Below are positions 5,465 through 8,435 of a stretch of DNA of 8,435 nucleotides, one piece after another. The stretch spans positions 1 to 8,435 of the forward strand of contig VAXT01000177.1 in the NCBI GenBank assembly GCA_005883245.1, read 5' to 3'. This DNA comes from Actinomycetota bacterium. Its GTDB lineage: Bacteria; Actinomycetota; Thermoleophilia; Gaiellales; Gaiellaceae. Within the stretch, counting starts at the first letter, position 1, and every line of letters starts with the position of its first letter. Position numbers and translations under genes: made by a program. The notes beneath the pieces are model-generated. The model was not told the origin of the DNA. It saw only the letters and a list, made by a program, of their open reading frames with translations, and ran no database searches.

Positions 5465-6246
5465 CGCCTCGAGCTGCCATTCGCGTCCGTACGTCCGCGT
5501 GCTCCGCCTCGTGCGGAGGCGCGGACGGCGGCGCGCCGGCAGGGAGGCCACGACCCTCGCACGTGCGCGGAGAGCCGACTCGACAGCCGCGCGGAGCGCA
5601 CGCGGCGGGCGCGGGAAGCCGAACGCGTCGAGCAGCCGGTCGTCCATGAGTGCATAGATCGCCTGGACGCCGAAGCGCCTCGGCACCGCAGGGAACCAGG
5701 CGAGGAACATGTCGCGGGTAGCGCGCCCGACCCGCTCGGTGGCGTCGGTGCGCCGGAAGCGCTCCCGCTCGTAATCCTCGTTGTAGCTCTCGAGCTCCGC
5801 GTAGCTCTCGCGTTCCACCGGATCGGCTCGAACACGAACGACGAGAGCACGTACAGGAAGTCCTCGTTCGCGATCTCGAAGCGCCCGTGGATCCGGTTCA
5901 TCTGCCGGATCGCGCGCTTTCCCTCTCCGCTGTCGTAGCCGGCCTCGACGATCGTGGACAGGATCAGGTCGGTGTCGTCGTACCGCTTCTGAGCCGCACG
6001 CCCGAACTCGCCGGTCCGGTCGAGAAGCTCCGCAATCGCCGGCGAGGCGAACGTCCGGAACAGCGCAAGCTCGAGCGACCGGGTCGTGTCCCACGGGAAC
6101 TCGAAGCACGTGTCGAGGTAGACGATCCGCGAGTGGTCGGCCACAGCGTCGAGCCGGCGGATCTCCCGGAGGTAGGGCGACTCACGCACGAGCGGACGAT
6201 AGACAGCGGTTCGAGTCCACGGCGGAGGGAAAGACGGAGTGACCAT
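5426..6246 (-). pseudogene. Oxygenase MpaB / DUF2236-family gene, disrupted by internal deletion and frame change
   Basis: This minus-strand gene belongs to the MpaB-like (DUF2236) heme oxygenase family. The first frame starts at ATG 6246 and is convincing to residue 144 (DTCFEFPWDTTRSLELALF at 45-63, RQMNRIHGRFEIANEDFLYV at 114-133, FEPIRW at 139-144). From about 5815 homology continues only in another frame (ESYAELESYNEDYERERFRR, then DAFGFPRPPRALRAAVESAL) to a stop at 5426. The two parts give 144 and about 129 codons. Between FEPIRW and ESYAEL the family normally has roughly 35-40 more residues, so a block that is not a multiple of three is missing. H120 in RIHGRF is likely the heme ligand (inference from Lcp/DUF2236 proteins) and is kept. 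Both halves still look family-like, suggesting a recent event or an assembly error. The 3' end overlaps the convergent propeller gene. Confidence 0.75.
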
Positions 6247-6309
6247 GCCCTGGAGACGTAGGCACGTAACTCGCGAGGAAACCCCGCCCCCTCCGCGGCG
6301 GCGGCCGGC

Positions 6310-7356
6310 GTGCCCGACGTGGTCGGGATGGACACTCCTGCGGCGGTTCGCGACCTGGACGGGCACGGCTATGTCGCGGATGTCCGGAGCCGGGCGGTCG
6401 CAGGGACGGAAGCAGGCAAGGTTCTCTCCCAGACGCCCGAAGGCGGCACGAAGCTGGCCCGCGGCAGCCGCGTGACGCTTGTGGCCGGGCGTGGCTCCTC
6501 GGGCTCTGACGTTCCTGATGTCGTCGGCCTCCCGGTCGACAAGGCGTTCGTCCAGCTCGAGGCCGCAGGCTTCAAGGGCGCGACAAGGCGCGTCGCCTCG
6601 AAACGCAGGCCCGACACGGTCCTCGCGCAAGACCCGGCGTCCGGCACGCGTGCCCAAAAGGGCTCGACGGTCTCGCTGACGATTTCGAAGGGTGGAGCGG
6701 CGGTGGCCGTGCCCCGGGTCGTCGGGCTGACCGAAGCGGCGGCGACGGCGAAGCTGACGGAAATGGGATTTCAGGTCCGCGTCTCGCGCGTCTCCTCGAC
6801 GAAGCAGAGCGGGCTCGTCATCTCGCAGAAGCCGGCAGAAGGCGCGAAGGCGGCACGGGGCTCGATCGTCGGCATCGACGTCTCGAGCGGTCCGCCGCCG
6901 CCGACGACGACCCAGACGGGCATGACGACGACGACCCCGCTCACCGGCGCCAAGGTGCCCAGGGTCGTGGGCATGGGCCAGAGCGCCGCATTCCTGCGAC
7001 TCGAGCGGGCCGGTTACCGGGTCGACTCCTTCCCGGTGGCCTCGAGTCGGCCACGGGGCCTCGTCGTCTCGCAGCGACCTCAGGGCGGTACGCGCGCGCC
7101 GTCCGGCACGGTCGTCCGCCTCAGCGTCTCGCTCGGTTCCGGAGCCCGCCCGCTTCGGGCGGTCCCGGACGTGACCGGCAAGAGCGAGTTCGCGGCGAAG
7201 CGCGTGCTCGTTCAGGTCGGTTTCACCGTCCGCGCGGTGCGGTCGGCGACGGACGTCACGTCCCGAGGAGACGTGGTCGTCGACCAGAAGCCGAGCCCCG
7301 GCGCGCGCGTGCGAGCCGGATCGCAGGTCTTGATCTACCTCGGGCCGGCGCAGTAG
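6310..7356 (+). CDS. Protein of five PASTA domains with no visible membrane anchor (348 aa)
   Basis: The whole protein is PASTA repeats, the extracellular domain that in Ser/Thr kinases and penicillin-binding proteins senses muropeptides or wall precursors. Repeats begin at residues 1 (VPDVVGMDT), 68 (VPDVVGLPV), 134 (VPRVVGLTE), 216 (VPRVVGMGQ) and 285 (VPDVTGKSE). Each ends near a QxP-x-x-G-x-x-x-x-x-G-S motif such as SQKPAEGAKAARGS. A Pro/Thr-rich linker (195-215, PPPPTTTQTG then MTTTTP) separates repeats 3 and 4. The only possible start in frame is GTG at 6310, which is the first Val of repeat 1; the frame is open only back to 6262. There is no signal peptide, kinase domain, membrane span or Shine-Dalgarno site. 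The true N-terminus may be lost, frameshifted or wrongly read. The next gene follows after 21 nt, suggesting one operon. Confidence 0.82.
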   Translation: MPDVVGMDTPAAVRDLDGHGYVADVRSRAVAGTEAGKVLSQTPEGGTKLARGSRVTLVAGRGSSGSDVPDVVGLPVDKAFVQLEAAGFKGATRRVASKRRPDTVLAQDPASGTRAQKGSTVSLTISKGGAAVAVPRVVGLTEAAATAKLTEMGFQVRVSRVSSTKQSGLVISQKPAEGAKAARGSIVGIDVSSGPPPPTTTQTGMTTTTPLTGAKVPRVVGMGQSAAFLRLERAGYRVDSFPVASSRPRGLVVSQRPQGGTRAPSGTVVRLSVSLGSGARPLRAVPDVTGKSEFAAKRVLVQVGFTVRAVRSATDVTSRGDVVVDQKPSPGARVRAGSQVLIYLGPAQ

Positions 7357-7377
7357 CCCTTCCTGCAAGCTACGGGG

Positions 7378-8295
7378 ATGAACAGCCGGTCCGTCTGGGT
7401 CGCCGTCTTCGTCGGCATCATCGCCCTCGGGCTCGGTGCGGCAGCCGTCACCGCGTTCGTGTCGGACGACGGCGAACCTTCGGCGTCGAGCGCCTCGACG
7501 TCCGCGTCGTCCGTCTCGGACACGTTCGACTTGCCGATCGGCCTGGAGAAGGACACGGTCGCGCTGGCCAAGCACCAGCGGGACCTGCTCGTCGGGCTGG
7601 CGGCGCGGGCGGGCGGCCCAGTGGAAATCGCGGTTGTTCGCGGAGACACTCCCCTAGAAGGCGATGCGGTTCAGGTCGCGGTCGACGGCCGTGACGTCCC
7701 GGCGGAACCCTGCGGCACAGGCTGTTCCCGCGTGGAGGCCGCCGTGCTCCAGGGGCGGCCGGCCCGGGTCTCGGTCCGCGCCGGCTCGGCGTCCGTCTCG
7801 TTTCGCCTCCCGGGATTCCTGCCCGCCTCGGGCCAGCCGGTGTTCGACCGGGCGCGGCGGACGATGGCTGCGCTCCGCTCGTACCGGTTCACCGAACGGC
7901 TGACGTCCGGCGGCGGCGTCGTGTTCTCGCGGCTCGCCGTCCAGGCCCCGGACCGGCTCAGCCTGAGGACGAACAACGGCTTCCGCTCGGTGATCATCGG
8001 CCGCAAGCGATGGGACTACCAGGTCGGCCGCTGGCAGGAAGGCCCGTTCCCCGGGCTGAACGTCCGCGAGGTTCTCATGTGGTACGACGCGAGGAACCCG
8101 CGAGTCGTCCGCCGGCTGCCGAACGGGGCTGTGCAACTCGCCGCGTACGGATTGAAGCCGGTGCCCGCCTGGTTCCGGCTAACGGTCGAGCCCTCGGGGC
8201 GCGTCACGGAAGCCGAGATGACGGCCCCCGCGCACTTCATGCTGCACCGGTACAGGGACTTCAACAGCGCGCCCGCGATCGAGCCGCCGCAATGA
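7378..8295 (+). CDS. Membrane-anchored protein resembling the C-terminal part of actinobacterial CopC/CopD-type copper proteins (305 aa)
   Basis: An N-terminal membrane anchor (about residues 7-27, VWVAVFVGIIALGLGAAAVT) is followed by a Ser-rich spacer (35-48), so the rest is likely outside the membrane. Residues 70-145 look like the beta-sandwich found at the C-terminus of CopD-like proteins, with a PCGTGC pair (C112, C116) and FRLPGFLPASGQP (142-154). Residues 160-295 run LRSYRFTERLTSGGG, APDRLSLRTNNGFRSVIIG and RWDYQVGRWQ and resemble a LolA/LppX-like half-barrel. The end is AHFMLHRYRDFN (285-296), with His residues. I recognise this arrangement from actinobacterial copper-resistance proteins, but the match is from memory. 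Its TGA overlaps the ATG of a CDF exporter (ATGA, 8292-8295), so a metal-related periplasmic role is likely. The start codon has GGGG directly adjacent, a poor ribosome site. Confidence 0.7.
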   Translation: MNSRSVWVAVFVGIIALGLGAAAVTAFVSDDGEPSASSASTSASSVSDTFDLPIGLEKDTVALAKHQRDLLVGLAARAGGPVEIAVVRGDTPLEGDAVQVAVDGRDVPAEPCGTGCSRVEAAVLQGRPARVSVRAGSASVSFRLPGFLPASGQPVFDRARRTMAALRSYRFTERLTSGGGVVFSRLAVQAPDRLSLRTNNGFRSVIIGRKRWDYQVGRWQEGPFPGLNVREVLMWYDARNPRVVRRLPNGAVQLAAYGLKPVPAWFRLTVEPSGRVTEAEMTAPAHFMLHRYRDFNSAPAIEPPQ

Positions 8296-8435
8296 CCGAT
8301 CACCACCACGAGCACGGTTACCGCTCGCAGAGCCGCCGCGCGTTTGGGATCGTGCTCGCGCTCACGAGCGCGTACACCGTGTGCGAGATCGTCGGGGGCT
8401 GGCTCACCGGGAGCCTGGCGCTGCTCGCCGACGCG
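8292..8435 (+). CDS. Cation diffusion facilitator (CDF) metal-efflux transporter, N-terminal part (3' truncated by window)
   Basis: The first 48 residues of a CDF-family exporter, which moves Zn2+, Cd2+, Co2+ or similar ions out of the cell in exchange for protons. The short N-terminus is His-rich (MTDHHHEHGY), as in CzcD/ZitB-type members. The first membrane helix (about residues 17-38, AFGIVLALTSAYTVCEIVGG) leads into LTGSLALLADA, the conserved run-up to the first metal-binding helix (normally continuing GHMLxD, beyond the window). The ATG overlaps the stop of the preceding membrane-anchored gene, indicating translational coupling. The ion cannot be told from this part. Confidence 0.88.
   Translation, partial: MTDHHHEHGYRSQSRRAFGIVLALTSAYTVCEIVGGWLTGSLALLADA

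Noticed and set aside
6898..6940. ACG-rich short tandem sequence in the PASTA gene
   Set aside because: It is explained by the Pro/Thr-rich linker between PASTA repeats 3 and 4 and is not a separate repeat element.
5461..7575. A single 704-codon minus-strand frame
   Set aside because: Only its part from 6246 down to about 5815 resembles a protein (MpaB-like); the rest is antisense to the PASTA gene and Arg/Asp-rich.

Overview
The window is GC-rich, with strong G/C at third codon positions and several GTG starts. It carries an actinobacterial-type 2-oxoglutarate:ferredoxin oxidoreductase. This fits Actinomycetota, perhaps a Thermoleophilia-like lineage; the phylum is inferred from gene style and was not tested by a search. 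No rRNA, tRNA, CRISPR array or insertion sequence was seen.

Layout. (1) 1-1956, plus strand: the 3' end of korA, a 52-codon ORF, then korB, all stop/start-overlapping, followed by a hairpin at 1991-2024. (2) 1957-3180, sparse: one doubtful minus-strand ORF (2050-2238), then a minus-strand cluster of Flp/Fap-type pilin genes. These are one intact pilin with a terminator, one apparently frameshifted copy and one shortened, diverged copy. The intact pilin has a structured leader with two mutually exclusive pairings. (3) 3183-4390, minus strand: a tight bolA - monothiol glutaredoxin - DUF1326 operon, probably linked to [2Fe-2S] or thiol chemistry. (4) 4463-5464, plus strand: a secreted ScyD/ScyE-family beta-propeller protein. 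Its 3' end overlaps that of an MpaB/DUF2236 oxygenase-like gene on the minus strand (5426-6246), which is broken by an internal deletion and frame change. (5) 6310-8435, plus strand: a five-PASTA protein with no visible membrane anchor, a membrane-anchored protein resembling the C-terminal part of actinobacterial CopC/CopD-type copper proteins, and the start of a CDF metal-efflux transporter. The last two overlap by ATGA.

The genes form several unrelated small operons. Most worth following are the BolA-Grx-DUF1326 operon, the Flp leader structure, the small ORF between korA and korB, and the coupling of a PASTA protein and a copper-protein-like domain to a CDF exporter. Two genes and one pilin copy show decay, so the region from about 2.3 to 6.3 kb looks less constrained than its flanks.
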